A program made the position numbers and the translations under genes. From Planctomycetota bacterium (GTDB taxonomy: Bacteria; Planctomycetota; UBA1135; GCA-002686595): 36,099 nt of DNA. The notes beneath the pieces are model-generated. The model saw only the letters and a list, made by a program, of their open reading frames with translations. It had not been told where the DNA came from and made no database searches. Below, in pieces: positions 1-10,217 of this stretch (the first letter of the stretch is position 1; every line of letters begins with the position of its first letter). The DNA is taken from positions 1-36,099 of the forward strand of contig JADYYP010000003.1 in NCBI GenBank assembly GCA_020853575.1. The letters are read 5' to 3'.

Positions 1-142
1 GTTGTCGCTCATCCCAGCAAGCTACATCGCGGCCGGCTCCGCTTCGCGCCACGCCGGGGCGCTCCGCTACGCCGGTGTTCGGTCATGCCGGATCGCCTTC
101 AACCCACACGAGTTCCGGAAGCGCCAAGAAATTGGACGGCTC

Positions 143-2734
143 ATGGGATCGACTCAGGTTGGAAGTGGTTGGCTGAAGTGGGCCGTTTCCGCGAGCACTG
201 CTGCCGCGCTGCTCGCGAGCCCGGCACGAGCCGGCGAGCCCGCGACACACCTGCCGGAGGCGCACCCGGCCGCGACGCTCGAGATCCCGTTCGTCGAGAA
301 CCAGGGCCAGATGCACCCGGCCGTTCACAGCGCGGCGCGTTGCTTCGCCGGAACCGTGTTCGTCACGCATTGTGGTGAGGTCGTGTACCGCCTCGCGCCG
401 CAGCGCCATGCGACTGCGTTCGGCCCACGTCCGCTGCGCGAGTCGACGCGCATCGCCGATGAACGCGCGTGGAGCGTGGTCGAGCGCTTCGCCGGTGGCG
501 ATCCGAGTCCGCGGCTCGAGCAGCGTTCCGCGACATCGGTCAGCGTATTTCGCGAAAGCGCACCGAGCCCACGAACCACAGCGTGGTCGAACGTGGACCT
601 CGGCGCGGTGTGGCCCGGCATTCGGGTCGAGTTGCGCGCCCACGGCGACAATGTCGAGAAGCTCTTCGAGGTCGCGCCCGGTGCCGATGTCGCGCGCATC
701 GCGGTGCAGGTCGACGGTGCTCACTCGCTGTCGCTCGCGTCGGACGGTGCGCTCGTGTGTTCGACGGGCCTGGGTGACGTCAGTTGGACGGCACCGCTCG
801 CGTACCAGATCGACGTGCGCGGCGAGCGGCGCGACGTCGAGGTGCACTACACGCTGATCGACGGCGGCTACGGTTTCGTGGTCGGCGAGTACGACCGCGA
901 GAGAGCATTGGTGATCGATCCGCTGCTGCGCTCGACCTACCTCGGCGGTTCGGGATGGGAGTATGCACTGGCGGTCGCCGTGTCGGGCAACGATGTGTTC
1001 ATCGCGGGCACCACCGGCTCCGATCTGGACTTTCCCGGAACGACCGGTGGCGCGCAGGCCACGAGTGGAGGAGCCCAAGATGGCTTCGTGGCACGGCTGG
1101 ACTTGGGGCTTTCGACGCTGGTCCAAGCGACCTACTTCGGCGGCTCCAACTACGACCGCATCAGCGCGCTCGCGGTCACCTCCAACGAGGTCGTCGTCGC
1201 CGGCGACACCGGATCGAACGACCTGCCCGGCACGGGCGCGGGAGCGTTCCCGTTCGCGTCCGGCGGAGGCAGCGACGCCTTCGCCGCGCGCTTCTCGCGC
1301 GACCTGGGCACGCTCTTGAGCGCCACCTACTTCGGAGGATCGCAGCAGGAGGAACTCGACGGCGGTGGCACCGCACTCGTTCGCGCAGGCAACGGTTGGG
1401 TGTTCACCGGATGGACGACCTCGTCGGACTTGCCGGTGTTCCTGAGCGCGCCGCAGACGCAGCTCAGCGGGTCGTTCGATGCTTTCGTGGTGAGCTTCGA
1501 TGCGAGCTTGGGGAACGTCCTCGGTGCGACCTACCTCGGCGGCTCGGATCTCGAGCTGCCCGGCTCGGTGGCGGTGTTCGGCAACTCGGTGTACGTCGCG
1601 GGAACGACCTACTCGCTGGATTTTCCGATCGTCCCGGGCGCGCCGCAGACCGCGCTCAACGGCTTCATGGATGGATTCGTGGTGCGCTACGACAACGCCC
1701 TCGGGCAACTTCAGGGAGCGACGTACCTCGGAGGCTCGGGCAGCGAATCGGCGCTCGGACCGTGCGTGATCGCCACGAGCTCCGGCGTCTACGTCGCGGG
1801 CTACACGGATTCGACCGACTTCCCGGGGACGGCCGGCGGTGCGCAGCCGAGCTATGGAGGTGGCGTGTACGACGTGTTCCTCGCGCGGCTGAGCGCCAAC
1901 CTGAATGCACTGGTAGGCGCGAGCTACTTCGGTGGGGCGCAGGACGATATCGGCTATGCGCTGTGCGATGTTGGCGGAGACGTCGCCGTCGCGGGTTTCA
2001 CGACGGACACGGCGCTCCCCGGCAGCGCGGGCGGCGCGCAATCGACGAACGCCGGGGCCAGCGACGTGTTCGTCGCGCGCTTCTCGCCGAGCCTGTCGAG
2101 CATCCTGCGCTCGACGTTCATCGGTGGCTCCGCCGACGACTCTCCGAACGCACTCGCGACGAACGCAGTCGACATGTACGTCGTTGGCAGCTCGTCATCG
2201 TTCGACCTGCCGCTGATCGCGGGCTCCGCGCAGCCCTTCACCAACGGCGGGAACTCGTTCTGCACGCGCCTGACCAGAGACCTCGCATTGTGTGGCTCCG
2301 GATCGAGCTACTGCACGTCGAGCACGTCGACCCATGGATGCCAAGCGACGATGAACGCGAGTGGCACGCCGAGCGCTACGGCGAGCAGCGGTTTCGTGCT
2401 CACCTGCGCCAACGTCGAAGGCCAGAAGGCGGGGCTGTTCTTCTATGGCATCAGCGGCGCGCAATCCGTCCCGTGGGCTGCGAGCAGCACGAGCTTCTTG
2501 TGCGTCAAGTTGCCGACGCAGCGCACGAGCCTGCTTTCGTCGGGTGGGACCAGCAGCGCGTGCAATGGCAGCTTCACGCTGGATTTCCTGGCCTTCATGA
2601 GCGCCAACCCGGGTGCCCTGGGACAACCTCTGACCGTCGGCCAGCAGTTCCGCGCTCAAACCTGGTTCCGCGATCCGCCCGCACCGAAGACCACGAATCT
2701 CTCGGACGCCTGGCAGTTCTCGATCTGTCCGTAG
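143..2734 (+). CDS. Exported SBBP-repeat beta-propeller protein with type A C-terminal module
   Basis: 863 aa if started at ATG 143. The frame stays open to the left edge, but translation before this ATG looks non-coding (Arg/Ala-rich), while the ATG is followed at once by a signal peptide ending A-R-A-G near residue 30. Residues about 47-258 form the F-x-E-N-x-G-Q domain that commonly precedes SBBP repeats. Residues about 263-710 hold roughly eight SBBP repeats (T-Y-x-G-G-S ... V-A-G-T-T ... F-P-G ... G-G-A-Q ... D-x-F-V-A-R). The last 141 residues (723-863) are the type A module: four conserved Cys (YC, GC, LC, CNG), V-E-G-Q-K, W-F-R-D-P and a terminal T-N-L-S strand. Probably a secreted or surface propeller of unknown ligand. 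Convergent with the next gene. The start is less certain than the fold. Confidence 0.9.
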   Translation: MGSTQVGSGWLKWAVSASTAAALLASPARAGEPATHLPEAHPAATLEIPFVENQGQMHPAVHSAARCFAGTVFVTHCGEVVYRLAPQRHATAFGPRPLRESTRIADERAWSVVERFAGGDPSPRLEQRSATSVSVFRESAPSPRTTAWSNVDLGAVWPGIRVELRAHGDNVEKLFEVAPGADVARIAVQVDGAHSLSLASDGALVCSTGLGDVSWTAPLAYQIDVRGERRDVEVHYTLIDGGYGFVVGEYDRERALVIDPLLRSTYLGGSGWEYALAVAVSGNDVFIAGTTGSDLDFPGTTGGAQATSGGAQDGFVARLDLGLSTLVQATYFGGSNYDRISALAVTSNEVVVAGDTGSNDLPGTGAGAFPFASGGGSDAFAARFSRDLGTLLSATYFGGSQQEELDGGGTALVRAGNGWVFTGWTTSSDLPVFLSAPQTQLSGSFDAFVVSFDASLGNVLGATYLGGSDLELPGSVAVFGNSVYVAGTTYSLDFPIVPGAPQTALNGFMDGFVVRYDNALGQLQGATYLGGSGSESALGPCVIATSSGVYVAGYTDSTDFPGTAGGAQPSYGGGVYDVFLARLSANLNALVGASYFGGAQDDIGYALCDVGGDVAVAGFTTDTALPGSAGGAQSTNAGASDVFVARFSPSLSSILRSTFIGGSADDSPNALATNAVDMYVVGSSSSFDLPLIAGSAQPFTNGGNSFCTRLTRDLALCGSGSSYCTSSTSTHGCQATMNASGTPSATASSGFVLTCANVEGQKAGLFFYGISGAQSVPWAASSTSFLCVKLPTQRTSLLSSGGTSSACNGSFTLDFLAFMSANPGALGQPLTVGQQFRAQTWFRDPPAPKTTNLSDAWQFSICP

Positions 2735-2741
2735 TTGGCGC

Positions 2742-2765
2742 GCACGACTGGGCGCGGAGTCGCGC
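2742..2765 (-). terminator. Hairpin between convergent genes, candidate terminator
   Basis: An 8-bp inverted repeat (GCACGACT / AGTCGCGC) around an 8-nt loop fills the 31-bp gap between two convergent stop codons. Read on the minus strand all eight pairs form with one G-U wobble. On the plus strand there is one A-C mismatch. It starts directly after the minus-strand stop. There is no U-tract, so termination is an inference. Confidence 0.35.
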
Positions 2766-4943
2766 TCACTTGCCCAGCACGAGCTCTCGTCGTTCTCCGG
2801 GCGTGAGCGTCAGCACCAGCACTTCGGGAGGCGTGTCCGCGCCCGTGCGGCGGCGCAGCTCGACGGTTCCGGCGGGCGCGGCCATGGTCTCGACGGTTCC
2901 GCGCTCGAAGCCGCTGCCACCGACGATGGTCCCGTTGGAGTAGAGCGAGCAGTTGCAGACTCGATCGGGGCCCTCGTAGCGCAGCTCGAGTACGGCTCCG
3001 CGCTCGAGCACGAGCTCGATCTCGGCTGCCGGCCCCTCGGCCGTGACGACGATGCCCGTGCGCTGCGCGAAGAGCCCGTCCGTCGTCGTCGCGCAAATCG
3101 AGTAGACACCTGGTGCGAGCCCGTCGTACTCGCGTTCTCCCTGGCGAGTCGAGGTCTTCGACCACCCGTACTCGACGCCGGTGCGCGCCAAGAGCAGATC
3201 GGCCTCGACACGCTCTCCGCCGACCGGCGCAATGCGCACGACCAACGCGCCGGCGCGCTCGAGCTGCAACACCACATCGGACCTGCCCGCGGGAACGTTC
3301 AGCGGGGCCGACTTCGCTCCGGACCCGCCGAATCCACCCGCGACCACCGTGTACTCGGCCTGCAGGAGCGGCCCGATCGAGAAGCCCGAGTCCGCGTCGC
3401 AGTTCGAGTACGCCCAGAGTCCGTTGGCCACGTTCGTCGCGCTCACGGCGCTGTCGGTCGGCTTGCCGTCGGGATCGAGGACCTTCCCGCGGATGTACAG
3501 CCCGACGTCGGTGCGCAGCGTGATCTCGAGTGTGCCCTCGTCGCCCCGCAGCGCGACGTGCTCGGCGAACGGAGCGAGTGCGTCCGGCGCCTGCTCGCCG
3601 CGCCGCGGGGCCGCGCCGATCCACCAGTCTCCCGCGGCGACCGCTTCGAAAACGAAACGACCGTTGGCGTCCGAGCGCGTCGTCGCCGCCACTTCGGAGT
3701 GGGGCGAGAGCAGAGTGGGCCCGGGCGATTGCGCGACCACGCGCCAGATCTTGGCATTTCCCACGGCGTCGCCCGCGCTCGTCTGGATGCGACCGGTGAT
3801 CGTCGTACCGCGGCCGATGTCGATCTCGAGCTGTCGCGTTCCGCTCGGCTCGAGCGTCACGGGGCTCGGATCGAGGTGCTCCTCGCTTTGGTTGGCGACT
3901 CGCAACAGCAGCGGAACACGCGCCGGCAGCCCGGTGATGCGCGCGAGCCCGCTCGCGTCGGTCGTCGCGCTCCACGACGGATCCTGGGATCGGTGGTACA
4001 TCGACTGGAGGTCGCGACGGACCTGGAGGTGGTAGCTCTTCGTCGAGAGTTGCACGCTCGCGCCCGCGATCGGTCGTCCAGACGCGTGCACGCGCACTTC
4101 GGCCGTGGCGCCACGACTGAGCGGGATCTCGAAGGCCTCGAGCCGAGTGGCGTGTCCCGCCTGCGCGGCGACGACGACCCACGGGTAGTCGCTGGCCTCG
4201 ATGCCCAAGAAGCGCACTTCCCAGGACTTCAAGCGGATCTCGAAGTAGCCCTGCTCGTCCGACTGCGCCGTATCACCGGAAGGCGTCGAACCGCTGCGCC
4301 CATCGGTCTCCGGGCGCACGCTCACGCCGGCGATCGGCGCGCGCGTCTCGGCATCGATCACGCGTCCGACGAAGGTCAGATCCGCTTCCATCGCGAGGCC
4401 CAGATCGACCTCGTACGTCTCTCCGAGCTCGAGCGCGGGCACATCGACTCCGGCGCTCGACATGCGCTCGAGGAACGACAGCGTGTGCGCGGTGCGCGCC
4501 GACACCGCGAGCTCGGCGCGGCCGTGCTCGTCCGTTGTGGGTGCCTCTCCGACGGCTGCGCGCGAGAGCTTCGTTGTCGACGTGGACCAAGTGCTCGCTC
4601 CGTGCGGCCGCGCGACGATCGTGCGACCCACGAGGGCCGTCCCGGACTCCTTGGCGAAAGCGCGCACGCGGATCAGCGCCGTCCCCGCGGTTTCCTGAAC
4701 GGCCTCGGTCTCTGTGGCGAGTGATGCGGCCTCGCTGCGGCCCTGCGGCGCGGCGCGGCTGTCCTCGCTCGGGGCGGTCGCGTTCGTCGGGGTCAGCGCA
4801 TCGCGCGACGGTGCGAGCTCCGTGCGCGGATGCTCCTCCGGCATCGCAGCGCTCGACGTCGGGGTAGCGTCGAGCGTTGCCCAAACGTACGCCAGGATCG
4901 CGAGCGCGGTCACGACGGCGGTCCAACGAAGCGCGGACTTCAC
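2766..4943 (-). CDS. Membrane-anchored protein with carboxypeptidase-regulatory-like repeats
   Basis: 725 aa with a GTG start; GGGAG lies 10 nt upstream. Residues 5-24 are a single hydrophobic segment without a clear cleavage site, so it is probably a signal anchor with the rest outside the cytoplasm. A Ser/Thr/Glu-rich linker runs to about residue 85. Then come about six Ig-like beta-sandwich repeats resembling carboxypeptidase regulatory-like (CnaB-like) domains. Examples are F-V-G-R-V-I-D-A-E-T-R-A-P-I-A-G-V near 191, I-T-G-R-I-Q-T near 382 and I-R-G-K-V-L-D-P-D-G-K-P near 484. Each has the D-x-x-G-x-[FA] turn typical of these folds. No catalytic domain is seen. Likely a structural or adhesive envelope protein. 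It lies 102 bp downstream of glyS on the same strand and may be read through from it. Confidence 0.85.
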   Translation of the reverse strand: MKSALRWTAVVTALAILAYVWATLDATPTSSAAMPEEHPRTELAPSRDALTPTNATAPSEDSRAAPQGRSEAASLATETEAVQETAGTALIRVRAFAKESGTALVGRTIVARPHGASTWSTSTTKLSRAAVGEAPTTDEHGRAELAVSARTAHTLSFLERMSSAGVDVPALELGETYEVDLGLAMEADLTFVGRVIDAETRAPIAGVSVRPETDGRSGSTPSGDTAQSDEQGYFEIRLKSWEVRFLGIEASDYPWVVVAAQAGHATRLEAFEIPLSRGATAEVRVHASGRPIAGASVQLSTKSYHLQVRRDLQSMYHRSQDPSWSATTDASGLARITGLPARVPLLLRVANQSEEHLDPSPVTLEPSGTRQLEIDIGRGTTITGRIQTSAGDAVGNAKIWRVVAQSPGPTLLSPHSEVAATTRSDANGRFVFEAVAAGDWWIGAAPRRGEQAPDALAPFAEHVALRGDEGTLEITLRTDVGLYIRGKVLDPDGKPTDSAVSATNVANGLWAYSNCDADSGFSIGPLLQAEYTVVAGGFGGSGAKSAPLNVPAGRSDVVLQLERAGALVVRIAPVGGERVEADLLLARTGVEYGWSKTSTRQGEREYDGLAPGVYSICATTTDGLFAQRTGIVVTAEGPAAEIELVLERGAVLELRYEGPDRVCNCSLYSNGTIVGGSGFERGTVETMAAPAGTVELRRRTGADTPPEVLVLTLTPGERRELVLGK

Positions 4944-5031
4944 GTGCGAGGATCTCCCGAGCGCGCCGGTCGAACACGCGCTCGGGCAAAGGTTACTCCC
5001 GCGCTCTTGGGTGCGCCACGCGATGGCCCAG

Positions 5032-5055
5032 GGTCAGGCCTCGGGTCAGGCTTCG
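5032..5055. repeat. Two 12-bp tandem copies across the glyS stop codon
   Basis: GGTCAGGCCTCG is followed directly by GGTCAGGCTTCG, one mismatch. The second copy contains the TCA that is the complement of the glyS TGA stop; the first supplies another TCA just downstream, 12 nt away and so in the same frame. It looks like a small duplication that preserved the reading frame end. Confidence 0.7.
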
Positions 5056-7133
5056 GACTGGATCTTCGAGAAGTCGGCGATGCCCGCGAACAGCGCTGCG
5101 ATCTCCATCAGGAGCCGCACGCGGTTCTCGCGCAGCGCGCGGTCCTCGGCCATCACCATCACGCTCTCGAAGAAGCGATCGACGAACGGCCGCAGCGGGA
5201 CGACCTTGGCCATCGCGTCGGAGTAGCGGTCCGCGCGCATCGCCGCATGCACCGCGTCGCTGACGGTCGTCAGCTGCGCGTGCAACTCGCGCTCGGCGGC
5301 GTCGCTCAGCCTCGACGGGTCGAGCGCTCCGCGCACCACGTCCTTGGCTTGTTTCTCGACGATGTTGGCGACGCGCTTGAAGGTCGCGGCCAGCGCCGCG
5401 AAATCCGGGCGCTCGACGTACTGCACGAGCGCGTCGATGCGCATGCGCGTGGCCACCAAGTCGTCGCACCCCGCGGCGAGCACGGCCTCGACGACATCGG
5501 TGCGCTTGCCATCGCCCCACAGCGGCCGCAGGCGGTCGCGGAAGAACTCCAGCACCTGCGCATCGCCGTTCTTGCGTTGTTCGGCGGACAATTTGTCTCC
5601 GTAGCTCGCGAGCGACTCACGCACCGCCGCTGCGAGCGAGAAGCGATAGCCACGCGCCAGCACGATGTTGACGAAGGCGATCGCGGCGCGGCGCAGGCCG
5701 AACTGGTCCTTGGCGCCCGTGGGCTTCTCTCCGATCGCGAACAGCCCGCATAGGGTGTCCAGTCGATCGGCGAGGCCGATCAATGCGCCCGCGTCGTGCG
5801 TCGGTAGCGCATCGTTCGCGCCACGCGGCAAGTAGTGCTCGAAAATCGCGAGCGCGACTTCGGCGGATTCGCCGTCGTGAAGCGCGTACTCGCGTCCCAT
5901 CACGCCCTGCAGCTCGGGGAACTCGCCGACCATTCCTGTGACGAGATCGGCCTTCGAAAGTTGCGCGGCGCGCTCGATCGTCGGGCCGAGCGCTTGATGG
6001 CCCGTCTGCTGCCCCAACCAGCCCGCGAGGACCTTGAAGCGCTCGACTTTGTCGAAGTACGACGAGTTGAGCTTGGCCTGCCAGGTCACGCGCTTGAGCT
6101 TCTCGACGCGGCTGGCCAGGCGCGTGCGTCGATCCTCGTCGAAGAAGAAGCGTCCATCGGTCAGGCGCGCGCGCAGCACCCGCTCGTAGCCCTTGAGCGA
6201 AAGGGCGACGTCCTTGACCGGCGTGTTCGAGACCGCGATGAAGCGCGGCAGCAGCTTGCCCGCCGCGTCCGCGAGCGAGAAGTAGCGCTGATGGCTCTTC
6301 ATCTCCTGGATCAGCACTTCGGGCGGCAAGTCGAGGTGGCGCGCTTCGAACGAGCCGAGCACCGGGTTGGGCAACTCGACCAGGTTGGTCACCTGCTCCA
6401 CCAACTCGGGATCCTCGATGAGCTTCCCCTGGGCTTCACGCGCGCGCTCGGCGAGTCGTTCGACCAGCAGCGCGCGACGCTTGTCGATGTCGGCGATCAC
6501 GTGGGCGCGCTCGAGCGCTCGCTCGTACTGGCTCGGCTCGTCGATCTCGATCGCAGCGGGAGCCAAGAAGCGGTGACCGCGCGTGGTGCGACCGCTGGTG
6601 ACGTCGCTGAAGCGCACCGGCAGCACCTCGCGGCCGAGCAGGGCGACGATCCAGTGCAGTGGACGTCCGAACGACTGCTCCACGTCGCCCCAGCGCATCG
6701 ACTTGGCGAAGTTGATCTTGCGCACGCAGGCGTCGAGCACCTCGGGAAGGAGCTCGCGTGCCTCGCGGCCCTTCTCCGCGACCTGGGCCGTCAAGTACTC
6801 GCCCTTGGGCGTCGCCGTGCGCGTCAGTTGCTCGACCGTGAGCTTCACGCTCTCGGCGAACTTCAGCGCGGGCACCTTGGGTGCGCCGTGCTCGTCGAAG
6901 GCCGCCTTCACCGGCGGGCCTTGCAACGTCTTCACCAGGTCGGGCGTGCGCTCGAGCACGTCGCTCACGAGCAACGCCAGGCGGCGCGGTGTGCCGAAGC
7001 GGCGGATCGCGGCGTGCGTCAAGCCGCGCGCGGCGCACTCGCTGGTGAACACGCGCTCGATGTCGTCGAGCGCCGGGATCACGAAGCGCGCCGGCAATTC
7101 CTCGGTGCCGATCTCGAACAGCAGATCAACCAC
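5046..7133 (-). CDS. glyS: Glycine--tRNA ligase beta subunit
   Basis: 695 aa, close to the E. coli beta subunit (689 aa). It starts with the family-typical [13 protein letters not shown] at residues 4-16. Other conserved stretches include [25 protein letters not shown] and Y-A-L-H-D-G-E. The C-terminal third is the helical DALR-like anticodon-binding region. With GlyQ it forms the bacterial-type (alpha-beta)2 enzyme that charges tRNA-Gly with glycine in the cytoplasm; the beta subunit supplies most of the tRNA recognition. The GTG start lies inside the glyQ end (8-bp overlap), which implies translational coupling and matched subunit synthesis. Confidence 0.97.
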   Translation of the reverse strand: MVDLLFEIGTEELPARFVIPALDDIERVFTSECAARGLTHAAIRRFGTPRRLALLVSDVLERTPDLVKTLQGPPVKAAFDEHGAPKVPALKFAESVKLTVEQLTRTATPKGEYLTAQVAEKGREARELLPEVLDACVRKINFAKSMRWGDVEQSFGRPLHWIVALLGREVLPVRFSDVTSGRTTRGHRFLAPAAIEIDEPSQYERALERAHVIADIDKRRALLVERLAERAREAQGKLIEDPELVEQVTNLVELPNPVLGSFEARHLDLPPEVLIQEMKSHQRYFSLADAAGKLLPRFIAVSNTPVKDVALSLKGYERVLRARLTDGRFFFDEDRRTRLASRVEKLKRVTWQAKLNSSYFDKVERFKVLAGWLGQQTGHQALGPTIERAAQLSKADLVTGMVGEFPELQGVMGREYALHDGESAEVALAIFEHYLPRGANDALPTHDAGALIGLADRLDTLCGLFAIGEKPTGAKDQFGLRRAAIAFVNIVLARGYRFSLAAAVRESLASYGDKLSAEQRKNGDAQVLEFFRDRLRPLWGDGKRTDVVEAVLAAGCDDLVATRMRIDALVQYVERPDFAALAATFKRVANIVEKQAKDVVRGALDPSRLSDAAERELHAQLTTVSDAVHAAMRADRYSDAMAKVVPLRPFVDRFFESVMVMAEDRALRENRVRLLMEIAALFAGIADFSKIQSEA

Positions 7134-8109
7134 GTTGCACCGCCTTGGCGTCGTCCTTCGGCTTGAAGCTCACGTGCTTCCAGTACTCGCTGGCGCGCTT
7201 GCCCTCGAGGATCGGGAGCTGCTCCCCGACGGTCCAGTTGGTCTTGCACAGCGGGTAGCCCAGGCGCTCGCGCATCGCCAGGTAACCCTCGGCGCACAGC
7301 CGCGCGTTGTCGCGCACGCGCTTGATGTAGCGCGCGCGCTCGGTGACCGAGATCGCTCCACGCGCGTCCAGCAGATTGAATGCGTGGCTGCACTTGAGCG
7401 CGAAGTCGTAGGCCGGCAGCGGCAGCGCTTTCTCGACCACCAGGCGCTTGCATTCCTTCTCGAAGCTCTCGAACAGCGCGAACAGCTGCTCGGGGTCGGA
7501 CTCGTGCAACGCGTACTTCGACATCTCGACCTCGTTGGCGTGGAACACCTCGCGGTAGCGCACGCCCTTGACCCACTCGATGTCGTACACGTTCTCGACG
7601 CCCTGCAAGTACATCGCGATGCGCTCGAGCCCGTAGGTGAGCTCGGCCGACACCGGCTTGCAGTCGAAGCCACCGCATTGCTGGAAGTAGGTGAACTGCG
7701 TCACTTCCATGCCGTCGCACCACACCTCCCAGCCCAGGCCCCAGGCGCCCAGCGTCGGCGATTCCCAGTCGTCCTCGACGAAGCGGATGTCGTGCTCGAG
7801 CGGATCGATGCCGAAGGCCTTGATCGAGTCGAGGTACAGCTCCTGCACGTTCTTCGGCGCGGGCTTGAGGATCACCTGGAACTGGTGGTGCTGGAACAGA
7901 CGGTTGGGGTTCTCGCCGAAGCGTCCGTCGGCGGGCCGTCGCGAGGGCTGCACGTAGGCGACGTTCCAGGGTTCCGGTCCGAGCGCGCGCAGGAACGTGG
8001 TCGGCGCCATCGTTCCCGCGCCGACCTCGAGGTCGTAGGGCTGCGCGACGATGCAGCCGAGCTTGGCCCAGTGGTTTTGCAGCGTGAGCAGCAGGTCTTG
8101 GAAGTACAT
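7126..8109 (-). CDS. glyQ: Glycine--tRNA ligase alpha subunit
   Basis: 327 aa, slightly longer than E. coli GlyQ (303 aa). I place the start at ATG 8109 because the protein then begins [11 protein letters not shown] as in the family; the open frame upstream encodes Arg/Pro-rich noise. Diagnostic segments are [42 protein letters not shown] and [10 protein letters not shown]. This is the catalytic class II subunit making glycyl-adenylate. The C-terminus extends about 20 residues past the usual end, rich in Lys and Asp. No clear Shine-Dalgarno site is seen. It lies 89 bp after the S51-like gene and overlaps glyS. Confidence 0.97.
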   Translation of the reverse strand: MYFQDLLLTLQNHWAKLGCIVAQPYDLEVGAGTMAPTTFLRALGPEPWNVAYVQPSRRPADGRFGENPNRLFQHHQFQVILKPAPKNVQELYLDSIKAFGIDPLEHDIRFVEDDWESPTLGAWGLGWEVWCDGMEVTQFTYFQQCGGFDCKPVSAELTYGLERIAMYLQGVENVYDIEWVKGVRYREVFHANEVEMSKYALHESDPEQLFALFESFEKECKRLVVEKALPLPAYDFALKCSHAFNLLDARGAISVTERARYIKRVRDNARLCAEGYLAMRERLGYPLCKTNWTVGEQLPILEGKRASEYWKHVSFKPKDDAKAVQRG

Positions 8110-8198
8110 GGCGCGGCCAGGGTAGGGATGTGGCCAGCGCGCATCAACGAGATCCCCGCGGCTGGCGCGCGAAGTCGCATGCGGAGCTCGGACGGAGC

Positions 8199-8894
8199 TC
8201 ACTGCGCGGTTGCACGTGCGATGCGCTCGATCGTCCAGCTGCCGTCGCGCGCGATCGAGCGGCGCTCGACCAGTGGCTCACCGAGCGATGCGAGCTCGCG
8301 ACCGCGGTTCGTCACGTGCAGCACGCCGTGTGTCGGGATCACCAAGCCACGGGGCTCGGGCGGAGCGAGCTCCAGCAGAGCGCGCATCTCCGGCCAGTCG
8401 TCGCCTTCGTCGTGCACGTCGAGCGGCAGCGGCGCGCCCATGTCGAGGCACGGCGCGACATACGCCGAGCCGTCGTCGCGATAGCCGATCGTGTACGGCC
8501 CGGCGGCACAGGCTCCCCCGGAGAGCCCGACCACGAAGCGCGCGCGCTGCGCCGCGACTGCGAAGGCATCGAGCAGTCCACGCGCGCGAACGAGCTCGAC
8601 TCCCGCGACCGTGTCGCCGCCGTCCAGGTACAGCAGGTCGGCGCTCTCGATCTCGGCGCGCGCGCGATCGACATCGATGAGCGGATCGCTGAGCCGCGGT
8701 GCGGCGCACGTTGCTCCCAGGCCGGTCAGGAATTCGACCGTCGTCCGAGCCCACTCGCGGTGGTCGCCGTGAAACGCGCCCACATGGCAGGCGCGGAAGG
8801 GGCGCGGCAGTCGATCGGCGAGGCGCCGCAGGAGCGTCTGGCCCGCGCGGTTCCTCGGGTTGTGATTGGCGCACAGGTACAGCTCGGCGGACAT
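8199..8894 (-). CDS. Peptidase S51 (dipeptidase E/cyanophycinase-like) family protein
   Basis: 231 aa from ATG 8894; a longer open frame upstream is antisense to the divergent adenylase gene and not credible. It has the class I glutamine-amidotransferase-like fold of the S51 family. L-Y-L-D-G-G-D-T (88-95) matches the Gly-Gly-Asn/Asp loop. G-L-S-G-G-A-C-A (123-130) is the nucleophile elbow, with Ser125 as presumed nucleophile where the family usually has G-x-S-A-G-A. A downstream I-P-T-H-G-V-L-H supplies histidine. Family members cleave Asp-containing dipeptides or cyanophycin, cytoplasmic or secreted. No signal peptide here, so cytoplasmic. It is first in a run with glyQ and glyS. The nucleophile loop and histidine context differ from classical PepE, so the substrate is open. 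Confidence 0.8.
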   Translation of the reverse strand: MSAELYLCANHNPRNRAGQTLLRRLADRLPRPFRACHVGAFHGDHREWARTTVEFLTGLGATCAAPRLSDPLIDVDRARAEIESADLLYLDGGDTVAGVELVRARGLLDAFAVAAQRARFVVGLSGGACAAGPYTIGYRDDGSAYVAPCLDMGAPLPLDVHDEGDDWPEMRALLELAPPEPRGLVIPTHGVLHVTNRGRELASLGEPLVERRSIARDGSWTIERIARATAQ

Positions 8895-8948
8895 GCCCGC
8901 ATTGTTGCAGCGCGCACGCCGGTGCGCGATCGTGGGGGAGTGACGACC
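8895..8948. promoter_or_regulatory. 54-bp divergent intergenic spacer
   Basis: This short spacer separates the minus-strand S51/glyQ/glyS run from the plus-strand adenylase/desulfurase pair, so both transcripts probably start in or near it. The only clear element is a GGGGGAG Shine-Dalgarno sequence (8934-8940), 8 nt before the GTG at 8949. I see no convincing -35/-10 pair. Confidence 0.35.
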
Positions 8949-10217
8949 GTGCTCGATTCCTGCGCGACCCTGCTCGACGTGCTCACGCACTGCGCCCAGC
9001 GCGTTCCGTTGTACCGGGGAGTGGAGGCCCCGCGCCCCGGCGAGAGCAGCGCCGACGCGTTGGCGCGCTTCCCGTTGCTCGACAAGGCCACGCTGCGCGG
9101 CGCATTTCCTCACCGGCTGGTGCCGGAGGGCGTGGCGCTTCCGCAGGCGCTCAAGCGCGGCGACGTCAGCTTCGTCGGGACCAGCGGGACCGGTGGCGAG
9201 CGCGTGCAAGTGCTGTGGCATCAGCCGTGGTGGGACGCGCAGGAGCTCGCCGGGTTCCGCCTGCACTCCGCGATGGCGGAGCACGTCGACCGTCCGGGCT
9301 TTCGCGAGGCCGTCCTGACCACGCCGGTGTGCTCGGGCAATCTGTGCCACGTCGCAGCCTTGCCGATGGAGGAGCGCATCGAGGGTCAGCGCACGCTGTT
9401 CCTCAATCAGACCGTGCATCCCGGATCCTGGCGCGACGCGGACATCGCGCGCATGGCCGACGAGCTCGAGCGCTTTCGCCCCGACGCTCTCGAAGCCGAT
9501 CCTGCCTATCTAGCGTGGTTCTCGGTGCGCCTCGCGCGAGCCGGCCGCGGCGTCCATCAACCGCGGTTCGTCGACGTCAGCTACGAGTTTCCGACGCGCT
9601 GCGCCTTGGCTCAGATCGCGCGCAGCTTCGAGGTGCCGGTGATCGACACCTACGGCTCGACCGAGTGCGGCTTCGTGTTCTGCGCCTGCGAGCACGGCCG
9701 CTACCACCACAACTCCGAGTGGAGCCATGTCGAGCTGCTGCCGCTTGAGCGCGTCCCCGGCGCAGCGCGCTTGGTGGTCACTCCATTGGGCAATCCGTGG
9801 CTCAATCTGGTGCGCTTCGACTCCGGAGACGTCGTGCGGCAGGCGACCGGCGCCTGTCCCTGCGGCCGCGGCGGAGTGACGCTCGAGGCGATCGAGGGTC
9901 GCATCCAAGACTTCGTCGTCGGCGCGGCGGGCGAGCTCGTCAGCGTGCGCCGTGTGGACCGCGCGCTCGGCGCGGCGCGTGGCGTGCTGCAGTGGCGGCT
10001 GGTGCAATCGGCCGCGGAGCGCTTCGAGCTCGAGGTCGTGCCCGACGAGCTCGACACGCCGGCGCTCGACGACCTGCGAGAGCGTCTCGCGGAGTTGTTG
10101 GGCTCACGGCCCGATGTGCGCGCCGTGCGCAGCATTCCCGTCGAAGCCTCGGGCAAGTTCCGTCCGTGTCGCGCGGAGCACTTGGACGTGGCGGCGCTGG
10201 CGAAGGGCACGGCGTGA
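8949..10217 (+). CDS. PaaK/CapK-like adenylate-forming enzyme
   Basis: 422 aa. The GTG start is chosen for its strong Shine-Dalgarno match (GGGGGAG, 8 nt); the open frame further upstream is antisense to the S51-like gene. It belongs to the phenylacetate-CoA-ligase/F390-synthetase-like branch of the ANL superfamily. The phosphate loop is T-S-G-T-G-G-E-R (78-85), the adenine motif Y-G-S-T-E is at 235-239, and R-F-D-S-G-D contains the ribose-binding Asp. These enzymes activate a carboxylate as acyl-AMP and pass it to CoA or another acceptor. Cys240, Cys245, Cys247, His249 and C-P-C-G-R at 303-307 could form a metal site (inference). The C-terminal subdomain is short. The stop overlaps the next start by 4 nt. 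The substrate is not predictable. Confidence 0.85.
   Translation: MLDSCATLLDVLTHCAQRVPLYRGVEAPRPGESSADALARFPLLDKATLRGAFPHRLVPEGVALPQALKRGDVSFVGTSGTGGERVQVLWHQPWWDAQELAGFRLHSAMAEHVDRPGFREAVLTTPVCSGNLCHVAALPMEERIEGQRTLFLNQTVHPGSWRDADIARMADELERFRPDALEADPAYLAWFSVRLARAGRGVHQPRFVDVSYEFPTRCALAQIARSFEVPVIDTYGSTECGFVFCACEHGRYHHNSEWSHVELLPLERVPGAARLVVTPLGNPWLNLVRFDSGDVVRQATGACPCGRGGVTLEAIEGRIQDFVVGAAGELVSVRRVDRALGAARGVLQWRLVQSAAERFELEVVPDELDTPALDDLRERLAELLGSRPDVRAVRSIPVEASGKFRPCRAEHLDVAALAKGTA

Noticed and set aside
83..2041. Long minus-strand open frame (652 codons) opposite the first propeller gene
   Set aside because: It is antisense to strong SBBP repeats, and its Arg/Glu/Ala/His-rich translation matches no fold. 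It is a by-product of GC-rich third positions.
8895..9419. 175-codon N-terminal extension of the S51-like gene
   Set aside because: It lies antisense to the adenylase gene and is low-complexity. The family start matches ATG 8894.
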